This document shows positions 10,301 through 18,922 of a stretch of DNA of 64,000 nt, piece by piece. The first letter of the stretch is position 1, and every line of letters starts with the position of its first letter. The stretch is from a virus. The notes under the pieces are model-generated. The model did not search any database. It was not told the DNA's origin and worked only from the letters and a program-made list of their open reading frames with translations. Where the stretch lies: IMG/VR virus record IMGVR_UViG_3300030419_007436, positions 1 through 64,000 of that record; one strand, 5' to 3'. The position numbers and the translations under genes were made by a program.

Positions 10301-13300
10301 GTATACCACTTTTGTTTATGGTCAACCACGTAGCTTTCAATATGTTCACTAATTCTAAATTCTGGTATTATTCCAAAGTCTTTTCCTATTCTCTTTATAT
10401 CTTCTGCATATTCCTCGTATGTTTCAAAAGATGGATTAGCCCCTATTTGTTCACCAGCTTCCCATTTTGTATCACCAGCATATATTAAAGTGTTTGCACC
10501 ATAAACTTCTGGAACTTTTCTATTATAGTTTGCTCCAGCTTTTGGGCCCTGATGATATGTGTTGGCTTTTGAGTGGAAAAGAGAATAACCATTTTGTAGT
10601 TCTCCTTCGGATCCGGATGCGTTGTCATGAATTAATTCAGCGAACCCCTCGCGAGCGTCGAGAGACCAAATACTTTGTGAAATTGCAGCCGTACGGATTG
10701 CTACTCCTTGGGAATTATATGTATCAGGAGTGAAACTATTTACCGTACTACTAGCTGACAGAGGCTGTGTTCTTTCCGTTCTCTTATCTCTCCAAAAATG
10801 ATTAAGAAAAAATTCTCTTTGGCGAGCCATTTTTGTATAAGTATAATGTTCCCGTGGGAAAATTATTTCTGAAACCTCTAAGTTAACTAATTCACTAATT
10901 GGATTTGCTGTGCCTCCAACATAAGTGTCGGAATTTAGAATTAAATAATTGTTTAGCAAATCATAAGTTAAGAGTTTTTTTGTTTGATGTAAAGTTTTTG
11001 TAGTATTACCAGCCTTGGAATACACAACAGGAGAAGTATTTAAATTAATTAATCCCGATACTTTTGAATCAGGTATATTTGTAAAATAGCCCTTTTCATT
11101 TCCATATGTTGTCCACATTGTTGTGTAATTTGTTGTTTCTTCATCGTGGTTAATTTTATATTTCAAACGATATTTTAGCGGCTTAAACCTAGAGGTTACT
11201 ACCGGCTCGCTTTGAGAGAGTACAGAAATACTCTGACCAACAAAACCACCGTCTGATATCGTTTTATCCACAGTTTTAAATGTTTGAATATTGTGTGCAT
11301 AATTATAGCGCATGACAGGATGCCATGAGCCTCTAGTTTGTTTCCAAGAAGGCCAGCCATAGGGGCCCTGGCGGTGGATAATAAGGCTGTTAAAGTCGTT
11401 AGGTTGTGCTAAAGATACAATGTTCGTATTTCTGTAATCTTTACTTGAAGCACTCAACATATTTAGAGATGAATAAATGGGGTCGTATATTACTGCATTA
11501 GTGCCAGCAAAATCAGACGACAAACCATTAAACCCACTAGAACTAACATGACTTCCCGTGGAGAATGTGATGTCGGTCGAAGCCAAGTTAGCATTGCTGA
11601 AGTCTGGCTGAGAAAAGCCGTATAAAACAGATCCGGTGTAGCCATCGGTAAGACTGGCTGTGATCCATTGGTATTGCAAGTCTGTTTGTGGAATCTGATG
11701 TTGTACAAACCAATTATCATATGCATAATCTTCTTCAGTACCAACACATGCGTCAGGGCAAATTTGACTAGAATATTTAATTACCTTTCGAGGGTTCCTG
11801 TTTATTTTATGAAATGAGGCTGACGCGTCGGGATATCCTGCCGCAGTATAATAGTTAGTTGCATTTACAGTCCCGCTGGTACCAGGATAAACCATATTAG
11901 ATAGACGCTCGTGAGCATATGCCCAACTTCCGGAGGAAAAGGCGTCACTAAAATAGCCGAATTGTTTTGAATGATCTCTATAAAGTTCGCCCATTCTTTC
12001 TCTGACAAGTAAGTTTCTCCAAGGGAGAGCATTATAAACAGAATATTCGGCAGACTCTAAGTCCAAAAAGCCTTGGCCCATTGTAGTGACATCGCCCGGG
12101 GCGGCGAACCTATTAACGATTATACTTTCAGTAGTCTTTCCCCTTTGTGGCACTGCAAAATCAATTACACCACTAACCAGAGTTTCTTGACCTCCGACTG
12201 TGATTCCTTCATTTTCGACAAAGAATTTGTTGTTAATTGCTCTTTCGTTCGTTATAAGAACTTCATAATTTTTAGTATAATTGCCAAGACCTTGAGCATC
12301 TGTCGTTTGTACAATATTTTTAATGTTTAGTGGGCGTTTGGCGGTCTCGTCCCTAAGCATGTTTCCTCTTGGCAAGTGCAATAAATTAGAGCCCGAGGTG
12401 GGTCCATAAAAATAAAGATTATAATCTTGAATTTTTAAACGAAAGCCTTCAGGTCGAGTTGTTCGGTCATCTCCCGAATCAGTACCGCCAGCAAATCCTG
12501 AAACAATGGGAGTAATAAAATTATGTGTAATCACTGTGTTGCCGGTCGAACCAGCAGTATCTTGAGTTAAAAGTAAGACTTTTGCACTATATGGGTTAAC
12601 TTCTGCAAGAATCTTTCCATTGTGGCCCGATGAGTGGTTGATGCAATCTCTTAAAGATTGCGCAGCAAAATACTCACCACGCATAAATTCATTGGCCGCT
12701 TTATTTTCTGAATTTTTGGCAGTATATGTTCTAGAGGTTCCATCAGCTGATATGATAGTAATTGTTTGACCTGCGGAGGGCGACCCTGGAATAAATGATA
12801 TTTCTGCTGTTGCCTTTCTTGTTGTGCTAAGGTTAACGTCGACATGTCTATATTGATGTCCACCAACATGTTTTTCCGTAAATGGGCTTTGTAGTGGCCT
12901 TCCAGAGAGATTAGACATGTAAATATCTTCGTGAAGATTTGTGATATCCACTGCAGATTTAAAATTATTCGCTAATTCAGAGTGATAACCTCCGGAGATA
13001 GAAGCGCTGTATATATTAAATGCTGAAAACAAGTTTCCTTTCGTATTCAAAAAAGATTCTTTCTTCAGCGGATCAGAAACATCAGATTGCATATATCCAC
13101 CAAATGAATATTTGCGCGTTTCTAAAAGGTTTGAGTTGTCGTTACAAACTTCAAAAGGCACAAAATCAGAAGATTTGACAACAAAGAAATTTCCAGGCTC
13201 ATGTCCCGACATCTCTTTTCGAAAAATATCAGTTTGCTTATTTGCACGTGAACTAACACCTTCTTGGGTTGTTTTCGACTCATCTATCCTCAGTCTAAGT

Positions 13301-16300
13301 GGTGTTGCGAGCCTTCTGGTTGCAAACGTAGAGCCGGAATATGTAGTAATTGTAGCAGATCCAGAAGAGCCTAGAGTCGGTGCAGAAGCGTTCGTTAAAT
13401 TATTGATAGAGTTTGATATGGATTGCTTGTTAGAATCAATATTAGAGTCACCTGAAGAAATGTCTGCCTGGTCTCTTTCAGCGCGGTCTTTCCACCAAAG
13501 GCAATTATCATTCTCCCCGCCATTTCCGCCGGAAAAATTTGAAGTTGTAGCATTAGTAAAATCACTTGTAATTGCTGTATTTCCTCGTACACCACCCCTT
13601 GTTTGTGATAAGTTTACTATCCGATCATCTCCAGCATTTATCTGTGCAGATATTTTTCCATTGTGGCCTGCGGCGGCGTTGATACAATCCCTTAAAGAAG
13701 TTGCAACTGCCTGGAGGTTTGGAACTGGATTGCGTTTAAATTGATTGGCTGATGTATTTTCTGTATTTTTGCCAACATATGTTATAGACGTTCCGTCAGT
13801 CGACACAATTGTAACTTCTTCATTCAAAGAAGGAGCGCCGGGAACAAAAGATATTTCTGCTGTTGCCTTTTCAAGGACCGGTGCATGGCCAGACTTCCAA
13901 TTATATGAAAGCTCGGATCCGCCGAGCATTGTTCCTTCCGGGTCTGACGTCTTGTCTTCAAATGTGGGATATTGCCATTTATATTTATTTCTTTGAAGAA
14001 CCGTGTTTTCAACAACAGTTCTTACGGCGCTTCCGTATTCATCTTTAATGTCTGAAGACATTGGCACTAAGTGACCCAAAAGGGTATCAAGGGTAATATC
14101 TACCCACTTGTAAAAATCAATATATTTGTCTAAATCTGGAGTGTTGCCAACTCTTTCAAAGAAAAGTTCCCTGAGTTTTGACATCAACTTATAATCATCT
14201 CGATATTTATTTACAGGTTCACCAATCAAATTATTAAAATCTTTAATCGTTGAAAACATCTTGACCATCTCATCAGAAATCGACTGGTACATGCTTTTTT
14301 CAATTGATGTATAATAATTTGTAGGCCTCATCAATTCGCCCTTGTTAAAAAATTTGTCATCATCTTCTAAAATATTTACCATATCAGAGCTATTGATTGT
14401 CTCGGGAAGTTGTTTTTTAGCAGAATAAACATATTTCTTGTTTACTGAGTTACTATAGTTTAATGGAAAATTATCTCCTTTTGGTAGATATTGTTTACCA
14501 ACAATTTCACCCAAAGGCCCATACATACGTACTTTGTCCGCGGAACCAGAAGAAAAATCTTCTCCTAAAAATTGACCGCTTGAATCAGAACCAGTAACGG
14601 TATTAAATTCCCAATTTACAGCTAGGGTGTCAATTTCTGGTATTCTAATTCCCGATACGGACGTGGGATATAAATATGTGCTTCTATAAGGATGGTCAGT
14701 ACCATAATTTTTTGTATCTTGGTGGTGTTGTTTTATTGTTCCCGTTGGTAAGTGTTTAAACCATACGCGTGCCGAAGATATATTACAATCTGATTTATGT
14801 ACAAGGCTTCCAGAAAAATTTGTACGGTGAGCACCAATATAAGGCGCCTTCGGATAGTTCATAAATCGCCAGCCTGCATGGGAACTTATAGTGCCGGTCG
14901 TATAAAATTCATTCTTAATGACATCTATTATTTTTTCAACACCATAAAATTCAACCGTATATCCCTCGACAGCAACAGAGCCAGAAGATCCGGCAATTAA
15001 ATTTGCATTTACTTTTGGTTTGAGAGTTACCGAGAAGGTCCAGCGACTGTCATCAAAGACATCATCAACGTAGCTGCTAGTTAAGTTAAGAGGCGCAATA
15101 ACAGAATCTCCAACGCCAGTTAATATAAACTTACACCGCTTTGAATAATCACTAGATTTTGCTGCAATAACCTGAAAATTTGCATAGTTATCTGCTGCCC
15201 AAGTTAAATCATTTCCAGTTGCATCTAATTCTAATTGGTGCATTCCAAAAAGTGAAGCGCTCAAGACAGGAACATAACTTCTAAATTGTCTGCTTGGGCC
15301 CTTTGTCGTAGAAACAATTGTATTTGAATTTGCTAAGCTGTGTCTGATGGGGAAATGAACTTCAGTTTCCATGGTGAAACCCATATAAGTTGTAAGATCA
15401 TTGCTTCCAGAAAGAATCGCTTTTGAATTTGGATTTGTACTAGATGAATGTGGATAAACGGTTGCCTCTGCGGTACCCGTTAAACCAAAATTAATATATT
15501 TTTTGTATTCAGATACAGATTTAAAATTATCTTTTAAAGTGTATTTTACTCGATTTCCATATGTATTGATTCTGTATATCTCATCTCCGAGGCCGAAGCA
15601 ATGCATTAAGTTGCGAAAAGATTTTTCTGTACCTTTTGTCTTATATATGTAAACGATATTATTATAAATATTTTGATATATTTTATTCTTTACATCATAT
15701 AATTTCTCTTCAAAAAGTTTTTTGTCGTTTCTGCTTCTAAAGTGTTCTAGCGCTGTTGCATCAGCAAACAACTCAGGAAAATATGTAAATCCTAAAGACT
15801 GCAACATTCTATCTGCAAAAGGATATGCCTTGGCGCTAGAGCTAACATAGTTCTTGTGTTTTAGTTGAGAGATTAATGAAATGTTTTGAGAAAGAGAATC
15901 AAAATAACTTCCTATAATTTGAGTTAAGTTCTTTAATGGAGAATATTCTGCAGTTTCATCATTTTCTGTTACCCATTCTGGGTATGAGCTATATAATGAC
16001 GCATTGTTGGAGAAATCGTGAATTCTACCATCTTGCTTCTTTTCTTCCCGCACACTAGCAACAGTTGGGTGAAAACTATAAAGTATAGGATCTTTAAATT
16101 CTTTATTGATTAGGCTAGAACTCACCATTGCGGAACCAACATTTCTAGCAGAAGAGTTATAGCCTACAAAGTTACCATTACTAATTCTTCCAGAATAATC
16201 CAACACTGTTTTGTCATATGTTGAATCTCCTGTAATTCCCTCATTGAATTTATAGTAAACGCCCAAAGTTGTGTTTGCGTCATCAGTATTTGTGCCACCG

Positions 16301-17394
16301 CCAACAGGCTCAATCATATATCGTGCAATCTCTTGCGTACTTCTTTGTGTTTTCCAAAATCTGAACTCGTCTAGCGAACCTGATAATTTTCCCCAACCTA
16401 AATTTGGAAGAAACGTCCCAGAAGGAGCAAGAGCGAGGGAACCAATCGTTGCGTTTATGTTTCCGCTTATATATCCCACCGAAGAACCAAGTGTTGTTGT
16501 ACTGTCACAAGCTCCGTCGACATATATTCTAAGCTGTACGCTGTCTCCAATATTTTTAAGAGCAAATGCATAATGATGCCAATTGCCATCAGCAATAGAA
16601 GATGTCGTTATGGAAGAACCAACCGTTTGGTCTGAAAAGCCCGTAGTACCGGACATGTAGGTCAACCTAAAGGGCGACGCGTCGACGGCCGAGGTCATTT
16701 CAATTGTTAAACGACCATAATCTGCACTGGAAGAAGCAAAATCAGTAGTATATGCATCGAATATTACTTCCCGGCCGGTAAGAGAATTAACAAAGGCGTC
16801 CTTTTTCATCCAGAACTCTACTGTATTTCCCTCTATTCCTCCAAGCTTTAGATTGCATTCTCTGTTTTTTGTGGGATCCCAAACTCCAGAATATCCACTT
16901 TTATAATCTCCACTAATGTCAGTTATGCTTTTTGATTTAGAGCGGGAAGACGATCTCGGGCCACCAAATGTTAATATATATTCATAAGATGCTGTGGCTG
17001 GGGCGCCATAATTATCTGAATTTCCAACCTGAGTACCCCAACCTTCTGCTGAAAGTATTACATGGCCGTTTGTTCTAGGATAAACATGATCAAAAACATA
17101 TAAATCAAAGAAAGATGAGCTTAATTCCCATTGAATTCTTTCTTTTAAAGAGCCATCGTAAGGATAGGTTTTATATATTCTATCAATAGAATCAATATAA
17201 TATTTTTCTGCAGATCCAAAGCGAGCAAACTGAGTGGGATCAGAGAGATCTAAAGGAGGAATAAACCTTTCCTTTTTGTTGAAATACTCCTCCATATAAC
17301 CAACAGATTCCACCTCCGCTGTTAAGCTTTCTGGATCTGCATTGGTTAGAATTATCTCGTTTTGTTCATAAAGTTTTTTATAATCAATTCCCAT
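7327..17394 (-). CDS. Giant LamG-containing virion protein (3355 aa)
   Basis: This single uninterrupted 10-kb frame is the largest gene here. Residues about 170-385 form a laminin-G/concanavalin-like jelly-roll domain (EFWMKK, GNWHHYAFALKN, RIYVDG, GSLDEFRFWK motifs), usually carbohydrate-binding. A roughly 115-residue beta module occurs twice, at residues 1176-1293 and 1527-1637. Near the C-terminus (about 3278-3300) is a poly-Ala helix, and the chain ends KPSGGGLY. There is no signal peptide. It lies between the DNRLRE-like 508-aa protein and the 354-aa protein in the baseplate module. A tail-fibre, baseplate-peripheral or whisker-like adhesin is the best inference; it could also be the acceptor for the glycans made by the downstream-mapped cluster. 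Confidence 0.88.
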   Translation of the reverse strand: MGIDYKKLYEQNEIILTNADPESLTAEVESVGYMEEYFNKKERFIPPLDLSDPTQFARFGSAEKYYIDSIDRIYKTYPYDGSLKERIQWELSSSFFDLYVFDHVYPRTNGHVILSAEGWGTQVGNSDNYGAPATASYEYILTFGGPRSSSRSKSKSITDISGDYKSGYSGVWDPTKNRECNLKLGGIEGNTVEFWMKKDAFVNSLTGREVIFDAYTTDFASSSADYGRLTIEMTSAVDASPFRLTYMSGTTGFSDQTVGSSITTSSIADGNWHHYAFALKNIGDSVQLRIYVDGACDSTTTLGSSVGYISGNINATIGSLALAPSGTFLPNLGWGKLSGSLDEFRFWKTQRSTQEIARYMIEPVGGGTNTDDANTTLGVYYKFNEGITGDSTYDKTVLDYSGRISNGNFVGYNSSARNVGSAMVSSSLINKEFKDPILYSFHPTVASVREEKKQDGRIHDFSNNASLYSSYPEWVTENDETAEYSPLKNLTQIIGSYFDSLSQNISLISQLKHKNYVSSSAKAYPFADRMLQSLGFTYFPELFADATALEHFRSRNDKKLFEEKLYDVKNKIYQNIYNNIVYIYKTKGTEKSFRNLMHCFGLGDEIYRINTYGNRVKYTLKDNFKSVSEYKKYINFGLTGTAEATVYPHSSSTNPNSKAILSGSNDLTTYMGFTMETEVHFPIRHSLANSNTIVSTTKGPSRQFRSYVPVLSASLFGMHQLELDATGNDLTWAADNYANFQVIAAKSSDYSKRCKFILTGVGDSVIAPLNLTSSYVDDVFDDSRWTFSVTLKPKVNANLIAGSSGSVAVEGYTVEFYGVEKIIDVIKNEFYTTGTISSHAGWRFMNYPKAPYIGAHRTNFSGSLVHKSDCNISSARVWFKHLPTGTIKQHHQDTKNYGTDHPYRSTYLYPTSVSGIRIPEIDTLAVNWEFNTVTGSDSSGQFLGEDFSSGSADKVRMYGPLGEIVGKQYLPKGDNFPLNYSNSVNKKYVYSAKKQLPETINSSDMVNILEDDDKFFNKGELMRPTNYYTSIEKSMYQSISDEMVKMFSTIKDFNNLIGEPVNKYRDDYKLMSKLRELFFERVGNTPDLDKYIDFYKWVDITLDTLLGHLVPMSSDIKDEYGSAVRTVVENTVLQRNKYKWQYPTFEDKTSDPEGTMLGGSELSYNWKSGHAPVLEKATAEISFVPGAPSLNEEVTIVSTDGTSITYVGKNTENTSANQFKRNPVPNLQAVATSLRDCINAAAGHNGKISAQINAGDDRIVNLSQTRGGVRGNTAITSDFTNATTSNFSGGNGGENDNCLWWKDRAERDQADISSGDSNIDSNKQSISNSINNLTNASAPTLGSSGSATITTYSGSTFATRRLATPLRLRIDESKTTQEGVSSRANKQTDIFRKEMSGHEPGNFFVVKSSDFVPFEVCNDNSNLLETRKYSFGGYMQSDVSDPLKKESFLNTKGNLFSAFNIYSASISGGYHSELANNFKSAVDITNLHEDIYMSNLSGRPLQSPFTEKHVGGHQYRHVDVNLSTTRKATAEISFIPGSPSAGQTITIISADGTSRTYTAKNSENKAANEFMRGEYFAAQSLRDCINHSSGHNGKILAEVNPYSAKVLLLTQDTAGSTGNTVITHNFITPIVSGFAGGTDSGDDRTTRPEGFRLKIQDYNLYFYGPTSGSNLLHLPRGNMLRDETAKRPLNIKNIVQTTDAQGLGNYTKNYEVLITNERAINNKFFVENEGITVGGQETLVSGVIDFAVPQRGKTTESIIVNRFAAPGDVTTMGQGFLDLESAEYSVYNALPWRNLLVRERMGELYRDHSKQFGYFSDAFSSGSWAYAHERLSNMVYPGTSGTVNATNYYTAAGYPDASASFHKINRNPRKVIKYSSQICPDACVGTEEDYAYDNWFVQHQIPQTDLQYQWITASLTDGYTGSVLYGFSQPDFSNANLASTDITFSTGSHVSSSGFNGLSSDFAGTNAVIYDPIYSSLNMLSASSKDYRNTNIVSLAQPNDFNSLIIHRQGPYGWPSWKQTRGSWHPVMRYNYAHNIQTFKTVDKTISDGGFVGQSISVLSQSEPVVTSRFKPLKYRLKYKINHDEETTNYTTMWTTYGNEKGYFTNIPDSKVSGLINLNTSPVVYSKAGNTTKTLHQTKKLLTYDLLNNYLILNSDTYVGGTANPISELVNLEVSEIIFPREHYTYTKMARQREFFLNHFWRDKRTERTQPLSASSTVNSFTPDTYNSQGVAIRTAAISQSIWSLDAREGFAELIHDNASGSEGELQNGYSLFHSKANTYHQGPKAGANYNRKVPEVYGANTLIYAGDTKWEAGEQIGANPSFETYEEYAEDIKRIGKDFGIIPEFRISEHIESYVVDHKQKWYTHKPSGFLTLSGSRHSSSEDNSFYTIFAHSDFMKYFKPIRGDFSETAIPTKLTLKCKGITKLLPYDGFYPAERTVQIAKLFSQSYGPNANLQGTDSNWKTMVAPLFAPGILFNSIKSGIAVDYPIITSSVGDSVIEFTGAGPEFTAPGGSAGATAPPLDHDPALKGDRFDTRIPFEALAAPDWHLVGKTIVDSEPHPSASINSTGTFKRPANPLFKYAMNNFLAETPYFFLGGTDGTKGSKFGPLSSLVSKAYIDPDTAANPDASNNVINVEANVPYRMRIICSHALNRDLYDIHNDSNYQLNYPSFIYNEPTLTMYNRSFDRTKTTLHGYTTTYVGPRNKTQAYGSSFGPPCDATTVMTVAMAGHTPSAPKPWEESSFEPYTPPYYDGYSHLELTYIPNEGGDKSITDIMKDVTVTSYRETTRPHSRLSGTTAWMNGMPLSASINWNQIVSVPSKAGLEERLVIQPKWECPVLDFAQAPITLPEYGSDSVAKGMWHQAGTIPSAYSGIILEVKDIPHKEIEADPDTYLNTQSLSKLLGFKDSNVPQWTKIGEIPDEGKTISEAIVAIPFRYDHNQKNKFYFPINRTTIDWAQAIIDGKEADLEQQLKKLPPLRKPANSVVKMVNSMRKYSIPPQFDFLNNVSQNPFAMVFFEFSMHLNQDDLVNIWQNVLPNAERKNAASGIQCAVGEIDIGLNLLSEWDKTKDATWPYEEYKGFDLLNSKPAEPWGGGLPNNIQWMVFKVKQKAQTNYFDLTAQRDLGKRTKQVLMPTFTTGPSFWGLPGMPMLTFTPIEVPIQPKIFGSEIPPYSYNWPYDFCSIVELAKIESTARFEPHDSLSTLGQNKNKDFNISMKDILDSVGDNNPPVFGISDNISDFDIKKTKAAVTSADILENFVNIPGGGATANTMKAAASALDKLNAQAAAAAAAASAVKIAADPLFTSAAVNLGASAWNLNRIVTTDSINKAEATDKKATDLGALGKLGKMKPSGGGLY
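12484..12816 (-). repeat. Internal protein repeat, copy 2 (in 3355-aa protein)
   Basis: This segment encodes residues 1527-1637, beginning KATAEISFIPGSPS and ending VSGFAGGTDS. It aligns with copy 1 at 13516-13869: KATAEISF, the dipeptide-rich TI-IS-DGTS strand, SLRDCINH/SLRDCINA, GHNGKI, and GNT.IT near the end. The pattern resembles small beta modules seen in many phage structural proteins. Confidence 0.85.
13516..13869 (-). repeat. Internal protein repeat, copy 1 (in 3355-aa protein)
   Basis: This segment encodes residues 1176-1293, beginning KATAEISFVPGAPS and ending NFSGGNGG. Copy 2 lies about 1 kb downstream in the gene. The two are clearly homologous at protein level and partly at DNA level (for example around the GHNGKI segment), but have diverged enough that the duplication is not recent. 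Confidence 0.85.
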
Positions 17395-17395
17395 A

Positions 17396-18922
17396 TTAAT
17401 CTACTCTAAACTTAAATTCTTCTTCTTGTTCCACATACTGGCCGTTGAGGTAAAAAACAAATTTTATTGAATAAGTGTTGTCTGCCTCCAACAAGGACAT
17501 ATCTAAATCAAAGTAACTTCCGCTAGTGTCGAAACAAAGTCTTGTGTTATTATCACTGCCAGTACCGTAAGAAATAACTTCACAATCATCATTCACACGA
17601 CTTACTTTATAATATGAATCTTCAACCAAGTCAATTGGGGCATCCTGTGAAGCAACTGAGTAAATAGAAGGGCTCCAATCTTTCTTTCTGGTATAGAGTC
17701 TAAATCTAGCACTAGTATTTTGTGTAGAATAAGATGATTTTAAATTAGTTATTTTACTAACAAATTGTTGATTTGGGTTCATCGAGTTTCCTGACCAAAC
17801 CTGAGTTAAACTTTTGGGATCTATCGAGCTGGTAAAATATTCTACATGATCTTTATGCCACACATCAAATATTCGTGTTAAAGATGTTGAGCCCGTGAAA
17901 GCAAAAGAAGCTGAGTATATTCCAGTAGATACATAGGCTCCTGTTATATTCGTATGTCCGCTGGTTACAACACCACCGCCAGCACTCAAGGCTAGTTTAG
18001 ATGCGCTAGGCTCAGTATTATCTGAAGATCCGGAAAATATGCTTACAAATATTGACCCGGTACCAATTGCGGGAATATTTTTTAGTTGGCCGCGAACATA
18101 ATTGTAAAGATATATTGTGTTTAAATTATCTTCGGCTGGTGCTAGTGAGCTACTATAATAAAAATTTCCTCTGTCATCTTTTTTGGAGGAATCCCACCTA
18201 GCCTCAATGTATGGTCTTTTGAAAAAATATTGACTTCCTCTTGCGAAAAACTTCTTCGTATAGTAGGATGTTTCAGCATCCTCTTGTGCAGAATCTAACT
18301 TGATCAAAAGGCCGTGATTTGATTTTGAGCCTAAAACATTTCCACTGCTGTTTATCCACTGCTCAACTAGTGGAGTAATATCTAAGTTTATGTCTTCGAA
18401 TCCAGAATCAAAAGAGGCCGTAAAAGAAGAGGACGTGTCTGTATAAAAATCACCTCCTTCGGCTGTCCAGGCGCCTCCATCGGCGCTACTAGATGCAACT
18501 GCTGATGTCCAGTTTGCCGGATATTCATCAGAATAATTTTCCATATCTAGTCCGGTGCCCTCGTCCCAAGCCGTGGTTCGAGAGCTAGAAACTGCTGAAA
18601 CAATTAAGTCAAAGTTTTTAGGGGTGGTTTGAGAGTGTCTTGCATTAAACATTCTAAGATAGAAAGAAACGCTGCCAGACTCTGGTATATTAGATTGCTC
18701 TCTATCATATGACATATATTTTGAAGTTGAGCCGGTAACAGGAAATTTAATCAATATTCTTTCTAATTCAGAAGAAGAGGTGGATTCTTGTGCATAAATA
18801 GAAAAAACCTCTAATATGTCAGATTGTCCCATATTGCCACTAACGCCACGTTCTGTTAGGTTTGGTTTGTATGCATTGGTAATACTAGTGTCCGCGTCTG
18901 CAAAATATCTTTTAATTGCCAT
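17396..18922 (-). CDS. DNRLRE/CBM96-like virion protein (508 aa)
   Basis: The N-terminus (MAIKRYFADADTSITNAYKP, then N-LTERG-GNMG-SDILEVFSIYAQ and RILIKFPV) resembles the opening of DNRLRE/CBM96-type beta-sandwich domains, in which an ADT-I strand is followed by a phrase describing grouped strands; the assignment is tentative. The chain is Ser/Thr-rich and beta-predicted throughout, with no helix-rich region. The stop is one base from the start of the 3355-aa gene, and its ATG overlaps the stop of the gp6-like gene as TAATG. A tail or baseplate-associated structural role, possibly glycan binding, is inferred from context. Similar proteins are, to my knowledge, common near gp6 in marine T4-like phages. 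Confidence 0.8.
   Translation of the reverse strand: MAIKRYFADADTSITNAYKPNLTERGVSGNMGQSDILEVFSIYAQESTSSSELERILIKFPVTGSTSKYMSYDREQSNIPESGSVSFYLRMFNARHSQTTPKNFDLIVSAVSSSRTTAWDEGTGLDMENYSDEYPANWTSAVASSSADGGAWTAEGGDFYTDTSSSFTASFDSGFEDINLDITPLVEQWINSSGNVLGSKSNHGLLIKLDSAQEDAETSYYTKKFFARGSQYFFKRPYIEARWDSSKKDDRGNFYYSSSLAPAEDNLNTIYLYNYVRGQLKNIPAIGTGSIFVSIFSGSSDNTEPSASKLALSAGGGVVTSGHTNITGAYVSTGIYSASFAFTGSTSLTRIFDVWHKDHVEYFTSSIDPKSLTQVWSGNSMNPNQQFVSKITNLKSSYSTQNTSARFRLYTRKKDWSPSIYSVASQDAPIDLVEDSYYKVSRVNDDCEVISYGTGSDNNTRLCFDTSGSYFDLDMSLLEADNTYSIKFVFYLNGQYVEQEEEFKFRVD

Noticed and set aside
13112-13744. A 210-codon open frame on the plus strand opposite the 3355-aa gene
   Set aside because: It lies antisense to well-conserved coding sequence including the repeat module; its composition follows from the codon pattern of the real gene, and it has no ribosome site.
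7327-17394. Diversity-generating retroelement target in the giant LamG protein
   Set aside because: No reverse transcriptase or template repeat is present in the window, and the duplicated segments are diverged protein modules rather than near-identical DNA repeats.
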